This document shows, one piece after another, positions 12,376 through 26,489 of a stretch of DNA of 64,000 nt. The notes beneath the pieces were generated by a model. The model was not told the DNA's origin and ran no database searches. It saw only the letters and a program-made list of their open reading frames with translations. The translations under genes were made by a program, and so were the position numbers. Origin of the DNA: Trochalopteron elliotii (Eukaryota > Chordata > Aves > Passeriformes > Leiothrichidae); contig JANPWX010000476.1 in NCBI GenBank assembly GCA_024734555.1, forward strand, positions 568,545 to 632,544. The letters run 5' to 3'. Each line of letters starts with the position of its first letter. Position 1 is the stretch's first letter.

Positions 12376-14844
12376 ATCACAAGGGCTGGTAGAAAACAGC
12401 TATAGAATTGCTGTGGGTGCTGTATGTGTGCCTGCACCACTGCTCTTAACTCTGTTGTATGAGAAGACTTGGCTCTGCAAAGCAGAATATTCTGGTTTGG
12501 AATAAGAGAATTTCTTTTCTTTTCAGTCTTCAAAGGAAGGAGACAAAGAACAAGGTTAAGATTCCTATCTTTATTTAGGGAAGGACTTTCTATCATATTT
12601 GTGCTAGCAAAACATGCAAGCATCATGTGAGTCAAAGACTAAAAGCTTATGGCGGCGTAAAAGACAGATCAGCTATGTTAACAGAAAATTTTCCATTGAT
12701 TTTTCTGGGCTTTGCATCAGGCTCTAAGAGTAAAAAAATGTGATTAATAAGATGAGTCTAAGGAAAAAAATATATGGTTGGAGGCGGGAAAAGGATTATG
12801 ACCAAGGGCTGTAAAACTTGAGAGCCTTCTCACCACAAATGCTCAGTAACTTTAAACCATAACCTGGCATCTGGATACAGCATCTTCCCAGAAAGGAAAA
12901 TCTCAGCTTCCCACGTCTATGATTCCCAGTTTTCCCTTGTCAGTTTTTTTCCAGCAGGCACAACCTTCTCAGTTTTTGTCTGATGCACATGATGATTTCA
13001 GAAGCAGTAAGCTCTTTTTGTACGGTCTGGGTTATTTGGGTTTTTTTTTCCCCACATTCAGAGTTCTGAAGCCGTTTTAGTTGTCTGCAGCAAGATCACA
13101 GCCAATGATCAAGTGATCAGTGATCACTCAGTGCAGCAAGGCAGTGTGGCATCATAATCAAGATCTGTTCTCTTCATTTGAATGCATCAATGCTTACACC
13201 AGGAGATTTTGACTGTAAAATATACACTCTTTTTTATCCTTTAACTAATTTTAATCTTTCTTTTTCACTTGTCACTTTGTTATTCACAAAGCTTGCTTTT
13301 TTTGCTGAGCGTTTCAGCAGAATGCATTAAAGTGAAGAGAGATAACAAGACCTAATAACCCTCTTTATCGCAAAATAAATGAGTAAAAGAACAACCCTTC
13401 CATTTAGGTGTTGCAGATATAATTGAATGTTCCTTTGAAAACTCTCTGATCAATGTAACTTGTTAAACTTTTAGCTTTTGTCTCAAATGTAGCTTCTGGT
13501 CTTTTCATGTTGGATGAAAAGCTTAGTTACTCAATTCAGCTTTATCTCCAAATGATTAGTAGGGGTTTTTGGAGATGGTTTCTCTGTGCCTTGTGGGACT
13601 TCATAACACCAGGCAAACCCTTACCTGCCTCAGAGAGGAAGGCTGGCACTGAAAACAGGTAAAAAGTGGCATTTTGGCTGCCTTGCTGGTGTTATTGTTG
13701 CCACTTCCACCACAGTAGTAGAATATAATCCTCATTTATTACACAAACTCTATTACACATGCAAAAAGACATAAAAGCACACTTGTCTGCAGGTCTTGGC
13801 AGGTTTACCGGGAACTAAATATTTATCCTGGCAACATCAAAGTCTGACAATAAAAAGAATTTATGTAATATAAAATTAATACTTTTTTATCTGGAGGTCA
13901 AGGCATTACCAGGAGAGGACAAACGGTGGGTTAATTGAGCTCCCTGCCCTTGGCGATAGTGACATTCTCCAAAGGAAAGGGGAAGAAACTTGCAGTAGGT
14001 AACTTACTCAATGATCTGCTCAAGCAGTTTGTTAAATAAAAAGCCTGTCAAGTCAGTTTAAGATATTTCAAGATTGATTTTTAATTATTTCATTATTCAA
14101 AAGCTCTCCAATTTGTCCTAGATAAACTCAGAACCAGAGAAACACCACAAATTATGACTGAAGAGAATAAGTCTCGCAGCATTCAGGGTCTCAAGCCCAG
14201 CCCTAACACCACACACTAAAGAAAACTGGCTTCTTTCAGCAAGCGTCACTGGAGCCTCTAGGTCCTTCTGGATGCATTTTGGAAATAACCCCCTCATGGT
14301 TGAAGTTTGTGCAATGCTCCGTTAACATTATGTTCAATAAGAGTCTCCAAAATTAGATTATTTGGAGTTTGGAATAAATGGGTTTTGCATATAAATAGAA
14401 AACTTTAGCACCTTTCAAGAGTTCCATGCATAAATACCAGCCTGGGGAGAAAAAACAACTTGCTTAGGTTTACATGCAAGCTGCAATTTGGGTGGCGACC
14501 TGGCATTCTTATAAACATTTTGCACTGCAATCTGAATCCAAGATCACAGGCCTCTCTGAAAAAAGCACTGATCTCTACTTCAGTTGTATTTTTAGAAAGT
14601 GGTTTAGTGTTCAAGAAGGACTCTTTTCATCTCCGGAGCTGGGGATGAGACACTTTCATGGCTCAGTGCTAGTTTGCCCATATTAATCCTCCTTTTGATG
14701 AGTAGCTCTACCCAGAGGATGACAACTTATTGAAGAATAAAAATTTGCTTTTGTTCTTTTACAGAGTAAAACCAAACTCTCGTGAAAGGTGGAGATGCAA
14801 TAGCGGGTGGGTGGTGAAATCACTGTGATCAAATCAGAATCAGA
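12376..14844. other. no gene seen; AT-rich noncoding
   Basis: Mostly AT-rich, with several short homopolymer runs. I recognise no coding sequence or repeat family. Confidence 0.5.
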
Positions 14845-15095
14845 AACACTGAATGGTCTGGGTTGGAAAGAACCTTAAAGCTCATCCAGTTGCACCCCCT
14901 GCCATGGGTGGAGACACCTCCTGCTAGACCAGGTTTCTCCAAGCCCTATCCAGCCTGGCCTGGAGCCCTTCCAGGATGGGGCAGCCAAAGTTCCTCTGGG
15001 CAACCTGTGCCAGGCCCTCATCACCCTCACAGAGAAGAATTTCTTCCCTGAATCTGACCTAAATTTCCCTTCTTTCAATTTGAATTCTCTGTTTG
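14845..15095 (-). mobile_element. CR1 LINE 3' fragment
   Basis: The phrases 'gaatggtctgggttggaaag', 'ccctgccatgggtggagac' and 'ccaggatggggcagcc' are those of a reverse-complement CR1 3' UTR. The element is 5' truncated near 15,095. Confidence 0.92.
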
Positions 15096-18000
15096 TATTC
15101 TTTCAGAATACTAAATAAAAAACAGTTTCCTTAGATGCCCTGCTATCTCAGGACATGGTATTCTGGCTTGACGCCTTTCTGCTTAAGCCTTTTGCCCACA
15201 AAAAGAGGCCTAATGAGTTACGAGGTTTTCAAAACCCACATAATAAAAACTGTGATTCAATTCACTTATGGGGTTTCTCTCATTTTTGTGTTCTCAAAAC
15301 AGGCAAATCAACAGGAATAATTTACAAAAGTGATTGAGTGACTTATAGAATTACAATATATGGTCAGTCTGACAGATTATATTGTTTGGAATAAACTTTC
15401 CTAGATCCAGATTTTGCTTCATGTGTATGTCAAGCCAAGTTTGGGGTCCTTACTTAGGTTTTTCTCCTAGTTTATGCAAGCAAAGAAAGTTTGAGTCAAA
15501 ATTTGCCAAGGTCCAGGGAGCCTGGCAGAGTCCCACTGCATTTCTGTGCTTGCTCAAAGTATCACAGAACTATTTTTAAGACAGAGATTTTGAAAGGTGG
15601 CTGCCAATATTCAAAATTACAAATAAGATTCTATTCAGTGGCTCATGATTTACATGGCATGGATCATGTTTTGTAACACAGTCCCAGTCACATGTGGTAC
15701 ATCTGAAAACACAACTGGTTATTTGACAGGTTCCTTTCTGCATTTGTAATGAAGCCAATGCTGGCACTAAGTCTTCAATAGCTTTTCTTTTCCCAAATAA
15801 TCACACACTTTCACAGAGTGAATGGTATTACTGAGGCGATTACAAAAATAAGGACAGGGAATTTCTGTATCTGGAAGTGTACATCTGGAATGTACGTCAG
15901 TCTGCTTTTACACCTTCAATTTAGAGCAGGATAAAGACAGTGGTCTTTATCCCTTGAATTTTCTAATATTCAGCTTGTTAATGCCCACAGAGTGCAATAC
16001 AAATAGGTCATGGAAGTGAAGGCTGTTAACAAAGAGGGCATTTCTGAGCAGCTCACCCTGGACACCCACACTCCCACCTCCCTTCTGCACATCATTACTG
16101 AGGCATGACCCACAGACAGTTTCCAGCACAGACCTATTCAGGTATGCCTTGGTCAGTGTAACATGTGCCTGCTCCAAGGATGTCACCCAGCAATAGTTTT
16201 TGCACTGTAACAGTTTTCAAAATAATCAGTTTTCTTCCTAATCACCAGTTTAGCACAGCTAATGGTTCATCCTCTATGGGTTTTGTACATTAAGGCAGCG
16301 AGGGGAACAGGGACATCAAAGCAATCGTACAGGAGCAGCTGCTATTGCTGTGGAAGGAAAAACAAGTTGGGGTGATGGAAAGGAGCATGCAAGACTATTA
16401 GATTGTGTTGTTCCTAGTTTGCCCCCTCCTTTTGCAGCTGCACTTATCTTTACGGTGACATTCACTCTCCAGATTTGTAAGGACCACACTGGTGAAGCCA
16501 AGAGCTTGTCATGGTCTCTGCAACATTGCTGACACAGACACAGGACTAGTCTTTGGAAAGCACAAATGTTGCTGGTTTGTGCTGGTCTCAGTTGTTTTAT
16601 CTTAAAAGGAAAACACAGAAAATGCAGATGCCTCCAGGAAAGCAGATGCCTCCAGGCAGCTGCCAGAGCAATCCTCAGACATGCACTCTCATTAGAATAA
16701 TCTTCAAAATCTCCCTCAGCCCCAGTTCGTGTTCCTTGACAACAAACAACCACCATATGAGTTTGAGGACTCTTCCTGGAGAGGATTATCAGCCTCTAGG
16801 ACATCATCTTGGTCTGCTCAGCTTTTAAAACAACCACAAAAATACTTCTGCCTCTGCAGAACACACAGAATCATTGAGGTGGCATTAGGGAATGGAATTG
16901 GGAGTGTGACTGAGGGCTGGCCTGACTATGGCCAGCTCGCCCTGCAAACACATAATTTCTTTTCTGAAAAGAATGCATTACTGGAATTCTGCCTCAAAAT
17001 ATTTCAGTCCCTTTGCAATTTATTCCCAGTCTTGAAGAGCATGATGGAGTGACCTGGCTTTGGGAAGAAATTGAGAGTATTTCTGCCTTCAGAGAAGAAT
17101 TTGTAAAACAACTTTCCTGTAGGGAGATGACACATCTCAGAAAATTCTACTAGGTTGTTCCCTTGTGGCTGCACAAATATCACGTGAATCCAGAGAAGAG
17201 GATTTAAAAACCAAATCATTCCAGACCTAATTTCAGCAGTCACTCCTTTGCATAAACAACTGCCACATATATTAGATGTCTGAATGGCTCTGAAATCTCA
17301 GCTTTGCACACCTGCCATCACCGTGATTTAGTATGTAACAAAACTACAGATGTGCCTTCCCAAACTGTGTCATTCCACAGAACAGTGCGGGATTTCTGCC
17401 CAGGTGGCTGTAGAAAACCCAGCACTGCCATGAGCAGCCCCTCTGCCACCGCTGCAGGGAGGGATCAGACTGGGATAATCAGTGCTCCCCACCTCCTGCT
17501 CCATGCCATAACGAATAGAGATACATAGTCCTCTGCTCTGACACTTGGCAAAGTTCTTAGGCTCTGCCCGGCCTCAGGGAGATGTCTTGAGATCTCTGAC
17601 TGTTTCCAAAGGTTTGAGTCCTAGGTTTTATGCCAAGACCATCATGTTCTGACAAGTGAGTGAAAAGGATGAGTAGTGCAGTTTTGAGGCTGGTAAATTC
17701 TTTACAGGCAGGGAGAATTACTGAGAAACGCACAGGTTCTTCAAAGACAGCAAGAACTTCCTGACTTTATTAGTGATGATGTGAATTACAGACGTTTAAC
17801 TGCAAGCTGGGTTATTATAGCCCATCTTGTGACACAAAAGAGAGCTCTGAGAGTATGACTTCTGTTTCAGTGTATTAAACAAATCCTTTCTCAGATAATG
17901 GTATTTGAGCTGCTCAGAAATGAAATACCAGTAGGAAACACCAGTTTGGGTCATCTTGCCCAACCTGAAATGGTTTTGTTAAAAGAAACATAAATGGAAG

Positions 18001-18663
18001 TAAATATAAGTAAATTAAAAATCTTTGCCAAATGAAGATTTCAAATATTTAGTTTCCAAATGGAAGATTTTTGCTTTTTCTTTGTATTTGGCCAGAGGTG
18101 TTTTTTGCCAAATCTGGTGCATATTGTCTGAGAGATGATTTTGGCTTAAATCTGCCTTAACCAGCATATTTCAGATTTAGAATATGACTTGACCAATGAG
18201 CAGCAAGGTGATGCTTCTTGGATGTGAGCAGCTCAACAGACTGTGAGCATCAGTGCATCTCCAGGGCCAGGTAGTTTCGATACCCTCACTGTTTTCCATG
18301 TGAAATGTGCACCACAGGAACACTTTTTTCCCAGGGAATCAGTTCAATCATCTCTTTGTCAAAACTCTTTTGAAATCAAACTTTCTTCTTCAAGGCTTGC
18401 AAACTTTCGGTAGTTTTTGGTTTTACAGGCTGCTGAGTTTAAGTTCATACATTTATTAACTGCCCAGTTCCACCAAGATCTTACAACTAGAAATAAACAG
18501 GAAGGTGCTTCAGGTATTTTTCCAGTTAATCCTAGGCACAGACTAATGATGCAAGAAAGAGGAAGAGATATTTACAAGAGTTGTAGGTCAATGGGTTTTT
18601 AGCCAACATGTAGGCAATGGGACATGTCCTCTGCATGGAATCAACGAGGTCTTGGCTTAGAAT
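15096..18663. other. no gene seen
   Basis: A 146-codon open frame lies on the minus strand at 16,316-16,756, but it has no recognisable domain and no exon context. An 18-bp-period duplication is at 16,624-16,656. Confidence 0.5.
16624..16656. repeat. two-copy microduplication, period 18
   Basis: The 15-mer gcagatgcctccagg occurs at 16,624 and again at 16,642. Confidence 0.9.
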
Positions 18664-19495
18664 TGTAGAATAGAATCACAGAATGGTGATCCTATCTCTC
18701 TCCAATTTAGATAGAAGGGTGTCATGGGGGACTATGTCAAAGGCCTTAGAAAGTCCAGAGGGATGACATCCTTTGCCCACTGATGGAGTTACTCCATCAT
18801 AGGAGGCCAGTGGGTTGGTCAGGCAGGACTTGCCCTTGCTGAAACCATGCTAGCTGTCCCAAATCACCTCCCTGCCCTTCATGTGCCTCAGCAAGACTTC
18901 CAGGAGGGTCTGTTCCATGATATTCCCAGACACAGAGGTGAGGCTGACAGGGCATTGGTTCCCAGGGTCCTCCTTTGTACCTTTTTAAAGATGGGTGCAA
19001 TGTTTCCCCTTTTCCAGTCACCTGGGACTTCCCCTGACTGGCAGGACTTTTCCAATATCCCAGGTGGGCTTAACAACTCCATCAGCTAATTCCAGCAGGA
19101 CTCTGAGACACATCTCATGGAGTCCCACAGACTTATGTATGTTCAGGTTTGTCAGGTGGTCATGAACCTGATCTTCACTTTCAATGGGAAAGAGTTTACT
19201 CCACCAATCCTCATCCTGCTGTCCATCCACTCCAGAGGTGTGGGAAGAGAGATCACAAGTGAAGACTGAGGTGAAATAGTTGCTCAGCCTCCTCCACATT
19301 CCTTGTTACTGTTTTTCCAGCCTTGCTTCTTGAGGGGGTTGCACCTTTTTTTGACCTTCCTTTTCTGGCTGGCATATCTGTAGAAGCCCTTCTTTTGTTG
19401 TTTGTATCCCTTGCCAAGTTCAGCTCCAGCTTCATCTCAACCTTCCTCACCCTATCCCTACACAGCTGAATTTTATCCACCGCTTTTGAGCATCC
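18664..19495 (-). mobile_element. CR1 LINE with decayed reverse-transcriptase ORF
   Basis: This is the only CR1 copy in the window that keeps coding sequence. It opens with the 3' terminal CR1 motif (tagaatagaatcacagaatg) and then passes directly into ORF2, skipping most of the 3' UTR. Minus-strand translation gives CR1 RT phrases such as SGEVPGDWKRGNIAPIFKK (about 18,950-19,045), LNIHKSVGL and RVLLELADGVVKP (about 19,060-19,160), and SHTSGVDGQQDEDW further upstream. The frame is broken into several pieces (18,888-19,082; 19,018-19,299; 19,253-19,480). CR1 ORF2 normally encodes an endonuclease plus RT used for target-primed retrotransposition; only part of the RT and the region before it survive, so the copy is inactive. 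I am sure of the family but not of the exact ends. Confidence 0.9.
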
Positions 19496-19624
19496 ACCTG
19501 TTGAGATGGCAAAGTATCCAGAAACAACCGGGGCGCAAACAACTCAAAACCTAACACAAGATATGCTTTGAATGGGACAAAGCCTTCACATCATCCCCTC
19601 GCTGGCTGAGCTGCCAAGGCAACC

Positions 19625-19715
19625 TTTCTTCCAATATATAAATATTCTTCTAATATAATAATATAATAATTCTAATATAAGAATATATTCTTCTCAAATA
19701 TAGTGAAAAATATTT
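19625..19715. repeat. AT-rich low-complexity tract
   Basis: Dominated by ATATAATA and TTCTAATATA-type words, with no longer-range period. Confidence 0.7.
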
Positions 19716-20419
19716 AAGAAAATGAAAACAGAAAGCTCCAAGGAAAAGAAAACCTTTCTGACTACTGAAGTAAAGATTTTACATTAACCAAATACAAATG
19801 CACAGATAGATTAGTATCAGCTAATGGTTAGGTCCAAAGGCTGCTGAAATCAAAGTCAACCTCCTCTTTAATCTCACTACTTCCATTAGGTCAGGTTCTG
19901 TACTTACACTAAGTCATACACTGTAACAAAAGATGTTTCACAGCACACATCCACCCATATGAAAGAAAGCTATGTCTGGAAAGACTTTTTTTACTCTTGA
20001 TGCTGATGTTTTAAAGTTCTTCTGTGGACTTTATTATGCAGGTCTGAGTCTGGGGAGTTCACCTGCAGAGGAAGAACATCAATGGTCCTTCAAGCTGTTC
20101 CCCTCACCCAGCTGATGAACCATTACCATTGCTATAATACCTGCTCCCCAGAGCTGACCATTATATCCACTCCTTTTATACCTCTTACCAATCAATACTT
20201 TATAGATAAATCCTTTTGGGCAGTGCTTGCAATTACAAACTCTTGCCAGGTTGCATTTACTTACTGAGGGAGTCAGATTAGGACCATCTGCACTTGCCAT
20301 ATATTGCCAAGGTACCTATTTTTCAGCTGTTGGTACATTTTGACCTTAAAAAAAGAATTCACAAGTTTAGCAGTGGTTTGAGGAACAGAACTCAAGCAGG
20401 CTGAACAGTTTGCTAAACA

Positions 20420-20665
20420 CAGAATCACAGGATCATTTCAGTTGGAAAAGACCTCCATCATCATCAAGTCTAACCTGTGACCAATCCCCACCTTGCCAAC
20501 AAGACCAGAGCCCTGAGTGCCACATCCAGTCATTCCTTGGACACCTCCAGGCATGGGGATTCCACCACCTCTCTGGGCAGCCCTTTCCAATGCCTGACCA
20601 GCCTTTCAGTGAAAAAATTCTTCCTGATGTCCAACCTAATGTTTATATACAAACTCATATGACCA
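20420..20665 (-). mobile_element. CR1 LINE 3' fragment
   Basis: It starts 'cacagaatcacaggatcatt' and continues through 'cagttggaaaagacctcca', 'gccctgagtgccacatcc' and 'cctgatgtccaacctaa'. This is the same CR1 subtype as the copy at 41.66-41.95 kb, which shares the 'actgagtgccac' phrasing. Confidence 0.9.
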
Positions 20666-23600
20666 GCCTAGGATCTCTCGGTGTCAGAGCTCTTGTCTCT
20701 GCATTTAATTGACTGTTTTTTTGGGAGTCTTTGGGAGTAAATGCTCACAAACGGTTCCTGCTGCCAACTTACCTGACTGAGGTGAAAAACACCCGGGTTC
20801 ACATGCTACAAGATTTGAAAGACCTTGAGCTCAGAGCTAATATAACCTTGTGTCTCTACACCTGTGAGTCTCATTGCAGTCCTCATAGCAGAACAACCCT
20901 TTTGGGTGAAAGCGTCGATTCCTCCTTTGCCTTTCCCTTACCAGAGCCTAGGAAAAAGGAATCTTGTGCTGATATTCCATCTGCATCCCTGAATGCTGTC
21001 CATCAACAAAGAAAAACGTCAGCGCAGAACATTTACTAGCTGCCATGGTTTCTGACTCAACTGGTTCCCAATCAAATAAACCAGATTAGTTTAAACTAAC
21101 ACTAAGGACAGTTTTCAGAGGATAGATAGCAATTTTAACCACTTAGTTGCCGGGTGTTCAGGAAGATCTTAAGCCATTTTTTCAAACAGGGATTTATAAT
21201 CCTAGAACAATTGATTTATCTCAAAATTATTACCTAAAATCTTGATGTAGGTCTTGTAAATGTGTCTTGCTGACCCCACTTCCTCCTTCAGACAGGAGGT
21301 TCTGGAGCAGTAGTTAATCCACTCCTGAAAGCACAGCCTTTACTCAAACCCAACATGTTCTGTTGCAGTTTGCACAGTGTTTGATCAACTTAATTCATGC
21401 TGTGCCCCTGCAGGCCTACCATCCCACTCTGACTTAAGAAGGTGAGATGGAACTATGGAGAAAGGGCCACATCCACATATCCCTATAAGTCAGCAGAGCC
21501 CCAAAGCACTGCTCAGCTGGTGCCTAACTCAGCACATACCACACCTCCCTAAACTGAACATAACCAAGCCCCATTTCGTGAAAAGATCTGTTTCTCAGAC
21601 ATTGGGTTGATATGAACTATTCCATGCTTGTTGCAAGCAAATTCATTGCTTGTGAAATCCTGACTTTATATTTTGCATTACAATTCACCACTTACACCCC
21701 AGGAATCCTCAAACACAGATACAAGGTATTTAAGCAGTTTCCAGGATGTATGTAGACTAAAATGGGACCAACATTTTCAATCTGCCAACTGTTTCACAAT
21801 CTATTGCTTTTCTTAATATTGTGGACAATAAAACAAGCTGCAGCTGATCAGAAACTCCATTTCCTTTTTGTGAAACAGTTTGAGGTTTCACAAATTGTTT
21901 TCACTTGGATGCAAAAATGAAATCAGGAGCTTCAGGAAGTTTTGGCTGACAGGCAACTGAACCTCTCTCACAAGCCTGTTTTAGAGCTGAACCCCCGTTC
22001 CCCCTTTGCCTGTTTGTCATGCAGGCAGCATCTTGACCCAGGGGTTCAGTCTCTATTACACTGCAAGAGCAGTTTCATTTTCCCCCAGAAGCAAAGCAAT
22101 TTCAAAGCCTTGAAATGTTTCTAATTGTGTCTGTTGTTTATGAGTGTTACATGATCATTACAGTATATATATAGAATACTTGCAGTTTCCAGGAGCTTTT
22201 GAACTTCAGCAAGAATTTTATCCATAAGCTGACACTACAACACCTTTCCTTATCCAGATACACGGTTTTTTGAAACATCACTTGGACCCGAGTTTCATCT
22301 TCCTGAAGCTCTGAACGAAAAGATTTTTGCATAATACTTCAGATGTGATTAAGAAAAAAACCAAAAAACCTACCCTCTGGTCAAAATATTTCAACTAAAT
22401 CTAATTTATTAACCACTGTAAATGCCCATGGAGTGAATTCACCCTTCTTATTTGCAAAATTATTGACCCAATCACTTTCTGTATTGTTGGATCAATTTTA
22501 ATTTAAATTGTTTTTTGTCTGCATAAATTACTCCCCGTTGTGAACATGAGGGCTTCTGCCTCTATCTACACATCTATCTATCTATCTAAGTCGATCCTTT
22601 AGTTTCAAAAATCTCTGGGGAAATAAGGTATTTTAGAGATGCAGTTTAAAGTCCCAAACATTTCAACATTATTGTATCTACTGCATTGGGTGTTATTAGG
22701 CTCACTGAAATCAGCAGAAATATTTAATGAGCAAAGTTGGCAAGACATGATTAATTTCTGCAGGATCAGGGCATGTATGCATCTTGTCTTTGGGTGCAAA
22801 AGAAATTAGATGCTGCATTTGTGGTCAGCAAAACCCAGAACATGACTGAAAATGGAAAACAGGGAAGTTCATACAAGGGATCAAGTTATGGCCCTTTTGG
22901 CAGGTTGTCAAGGAAGAAGAAGCTCTGAGCTTTGAATCAGCCCAGAATTTCAGTGAAAATCAGTGATAATTAACTGTTTCCACAGCTGCCACCACAAGTC
23001 CAAAATTATGTTAAAATGCATCTCTGCTTGATTTAAATTTCAAGGGATAAATGACACATAGAAAGGGTGACATGTGAGATCGACATGGTGTCAGCTATCA
23101 TAAGCTCATTAACAAATTAATCAAAGCCCAGATAGATCACTGTGCACTCTCAGCTAATCACCTCCCCACTCAGACCGCTGATGAAGGACCCAGTCTCACT
23201 CACAAATGCAACTTCACACCCACTCCCCCCCAAAACTTCTCTGATCTTGGTTTTCCCTGTAAAGCATTTGACATCAGAAATAATGAGACACTCTTTCAAG
23301 AGTTCTTCCTTTTCATACTCTGAATATTAATTTGACCCCCATCACACATTAAAAAAGACAGTGTCCTATCTTCCATCCTCGCTTGGGAGTGATTATACAG
23401 AGACTTAAATCAAAACCTTGATGAACATAGGGCATGGGAGGATCCTGCAGGACCAAGAGATAGACATGGCCAAAAGCCCTGGGTCCCAACTACTTCTGAA
23501 CACCCTGGAGTATGTTAAAGCTAGCTTCACAGTTGGGATGTGCAGCTGCTGTTCAGGTACTTTGCAGAAATGGACTGGCAATCTTGTAATCAGCAGCCTT

Positions 23601-25919
23601 AATGCAGAGATGTGGCTGTATATTTTCTTGCTTCAGTGGGAAATGCAGCAGAGAGAGTTTCTCATCCTCACTCCTGCTCCTGGTTTCAAGTAAAACTGAG
23701 GGTGAGATGTTTGTTGAACCAGCTGATCCAACAAACTACACTTCCACACTAATTAAGTTTTCATTATCAGGATGTCAAGAAACAGAGTGCATTGCACAAT
23801 TTATTCCCTGTCTGTGGGACAGCTTTTGCTGGATAAACGACAGCAAGCCAGCTGTGAAGGAGGCCATCCTGCCTTCTGCTGGAGAAGTTACTGCTCTTCA
23901 TGAGCCATTCCTGGATGTTACGAAAAGCTGAGAGTGTTTTCATTTCTCAGGGATTTCAAAATTCAAAATATGAATATGCAAATATTCAATATGCAATTCA
24001 AAATATGAAATATGGAGGGATGATATTTCCCTGCAAGTGACAACTGAAAATTAGGGCTAACGTTAATCCTGGTACTTCAGGGCTGGTCAGTGGGGGAGGA
24101 TTTTCCATTAAACAGGAGATGATTCATAGATTTGTTCAGGAATTGAGACAACAACAAGATAAAGGCTTAGAAATTTTCCTGAACAACATATTTACTGCTT
24201 CATCTGCTTGTTTGCATCCCCCAAAACTCAGGTGATCCCCAGATCCCCACTTATTTAACTAATGTGCCATTTAATCTTATGCTGGGCAAAATTCCCTCTA
24301 TATAGACTTGGACAAAATATCTCGGGAGATAATGCTGCTTTTTCCTGATGGACTTGCCCTTGGGGTTTCTTGCTTATGGCAAAAAAGCGTGTCCTCTCCT
24401 GGAGGAGCTGCTCTCCCCTGGGTGCATCCTGGAGCCATGCTGGAAGGCACACTGGTCTGCCCAGAGGTGTCAGCAGCTTTGAGATCTGGTCAGAACCCCA
24501 GACTATGGCTGAATCAAAGCCTCCTCTACCCATCAAGGCCTGACTCCTCTCTGGGCCAAATTTTGCATCCTGAAGCAGGGGCTGTGGGGAACAGGTTCCT
24601 GGGAAGGCTTAGTTGCGAAGATAATACTACACCTAAAATAATACTGCAATCACTTCCAGGTACATCCAGTGATAGAACTGCTGGTTTTAATATCTTTCTT
24701 ACCAAAACTGCAAGGTAATGCCTGAAGCTCCCAGCCATCTTAGCTGCACATCAGCTTCTCCTAGTTCTACCTCAGACAAGTGTTGCCAGCCAGTAGGGAA
24801 TATTTCTAATGAGGCCTGTCCTGCTCAGAGCTGGGTCTAAATACAATTAAGTCACAAGCCCAGCAGCACAAAGATGAGCCTTTTCTTTTACATTAAACAC
24901 TAAATTGAGTGTGGAAGGGAAAAACAGTCATTTGAACTGGACGCAGTCTCTGGGACATGTACTCAGCTGACAAACTACTGCCAGCTACACAGCTGCCTGG
25001 GTTAATTACCAGTTGTACAGGCAGGTGGCTGTTGCTGGTGACACTGGGGCTGATGCTGAAGTCCTGCTCCCAATAGTTCCCCTTTCTCTGGACACAGAGG
25101 AGGAAGCACTGCCAGCTGGGATCACTGAGGAGAGGTATTTTAAAATTCTATGTCAGGCTGAAGCCAAAGTGTTTGTTAGTTTTAAGGAGGGCTCCAAGCT
25201 CTTCAAACATGATTCTTGCTGCTGCAGCCACTACATGTACCCAAAGGGTTACTCTACCTTCAGTGTATTTTTAACTTAAGAGAGATGAGAAAAATGTTCT
25301 TTGACAGCAATCTCCCCAGATTGATCCTTTGTGCTACATGTCCAGGGCCATTGCCAGTTCCAATTTAGGCCTGCACAGGTCCTAGGGAATCCAACCGCCT
25401 TGTACGACATGGCTAGAAGCCATGTAATGCTGAGCCATGAAATGTAACCTGTCCTGCAGTTATGGGAAGGCAGTTTGGAATAAGCTGCAATTGAGGGTAG
25501 TGGTGCCTGCCCAGACTCCTGCCCCCACAGCTCAGCCAGCAGTGCCCGCGCTCCATGGGACAGCACATCTCAGTGTTATTTTTGTGAGGTCACAAAATAG
25601 TTCCGTTCTGTGTGTTATGATATTTTGCAACTACGTTTTTATGAACCTAAAATAGCAGCTTGCAGTTACTACTTGGGATAAATTGCTATCATATTTGCTG
25701 ATCACTTTATTATGCACCGTCAAAACAGCTGCTGCTAAATACCAGTAAATTATATTTTACTCTCCTCTAAGGTTAGTTAGGAGGCCTAAGTCCATCATTT
25801 CATCTAGTCTTTGCAAAGCATATCCACAGAGTTGTAAAATGGGAGCTTATTTGATGCAAGCGTGGGGAGGGAAGTGATGTTCTGCAATTGATGTCAGCAT
25901 TTAAATTGGTTTTATTAAA
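20666..25919. other. no gene seen
   Basis: No domain-bearing frame. Features noticed are a short TCTA tract (22,561-22,588) and a patch at 23,957-24,015 where 'attcaaaatatgaa'-type words recur. The 136-codon frame at 24,308-24,718 has no recognisable product. Confidence 0.5.
22561..22588. repeat. short (TCTA)n tract
   Basis: About six TCTA units, interrupted once by 'caca'. Confidence 0.85.
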
Positions 25920-25924
25920 GCAAC

Positions 25925-26484
25925 TGTCCTGGGTTGACAGTGCCTCCTATCCCAATAGTGCAGCTTTGTCTCTGTGTACTACATTGTTATGTCTAACAGC
26001 TGCCCCTCCCCTTCGGCGGGCTGTTTTGCCACGGCGGGGCTACCTGTTCTTTGGGCTCTTGTGGTTTTTTTTCATTTTTGCTGCTGGCTTTTGCTTTTGC
26101 TGCTGGCTTTGCTTTTGCTTTTGCTGGCTTTCGCTGCTTCTGTTTTTTTCCTTTTTCTCTCCCTTTTCTCTCTTCCTGCCCCTCCACCCGAAGATCATTG
26201 GACCGGCTCCGGACCTGACCTGGAAATATCTGGGATCTCCGGGGCCCGTGGGAGAAGCTCTGCACCCTCCCTTCACAGCAACTGCCTGAGTATCATCTGG
26301 GGCTATTTTTCTTTTCCCTTGTGTTGGGGAGTGTTTTTGTTTATTTGTCAATAAATAGGTTTTTTCCACTTTTCCTCCGAGGAATTCCTTCCCAAACCCA
26401 GAGCTGGGGGGAGGGGTGGTAGAGGTTTGTTTTCTGGGGGGCTCCTTTTGGAGACCTTCCCCTAATTTGTCCTAAACCAGGACA
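25925..26484 (+). mobile_element. solo LTR (ERVL-type), with 5-bp target duplication
   Basis: It begins TGTCCTGGGTT and ends AAACCAGGACA. The termini form an imperfect inverted repeat with TG...CA ends. The flanks are GCAAC at 25,920-25,924 and GCAAC at 26,485-26,489, a 5-bp duplication typical of ERVL. A poly(A) signal AATAAA lies at 26,350-26,355, so the LTR is on the plus strand. A degenerate TTTTGCTGCTGGC-type repeat fills about 26,075-26,130. No internal ERV sequence is attached. The open frames of 126-133 codons inside it are incidental. Confidence 0.93.
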
Positions 26485-26489
26485 GCAAC

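Noticed and set aside
11995..12392. Overlapping plus-strand frames around a CR1 fragment
   Set aside because: They translate the antisense of a CR1 3' UTR.
16316..16756. 146-codon minus-strand frame
   Set aside because: No domain, no splice or promoter context, composition like its surroundings; compatible with chance.
25888..26369. Frames of 109-133 codons, including a lysine-rich one
   Set aside because: They lie inside the solo LTR and result from its skewed TTTTGCTGC-type repeat.
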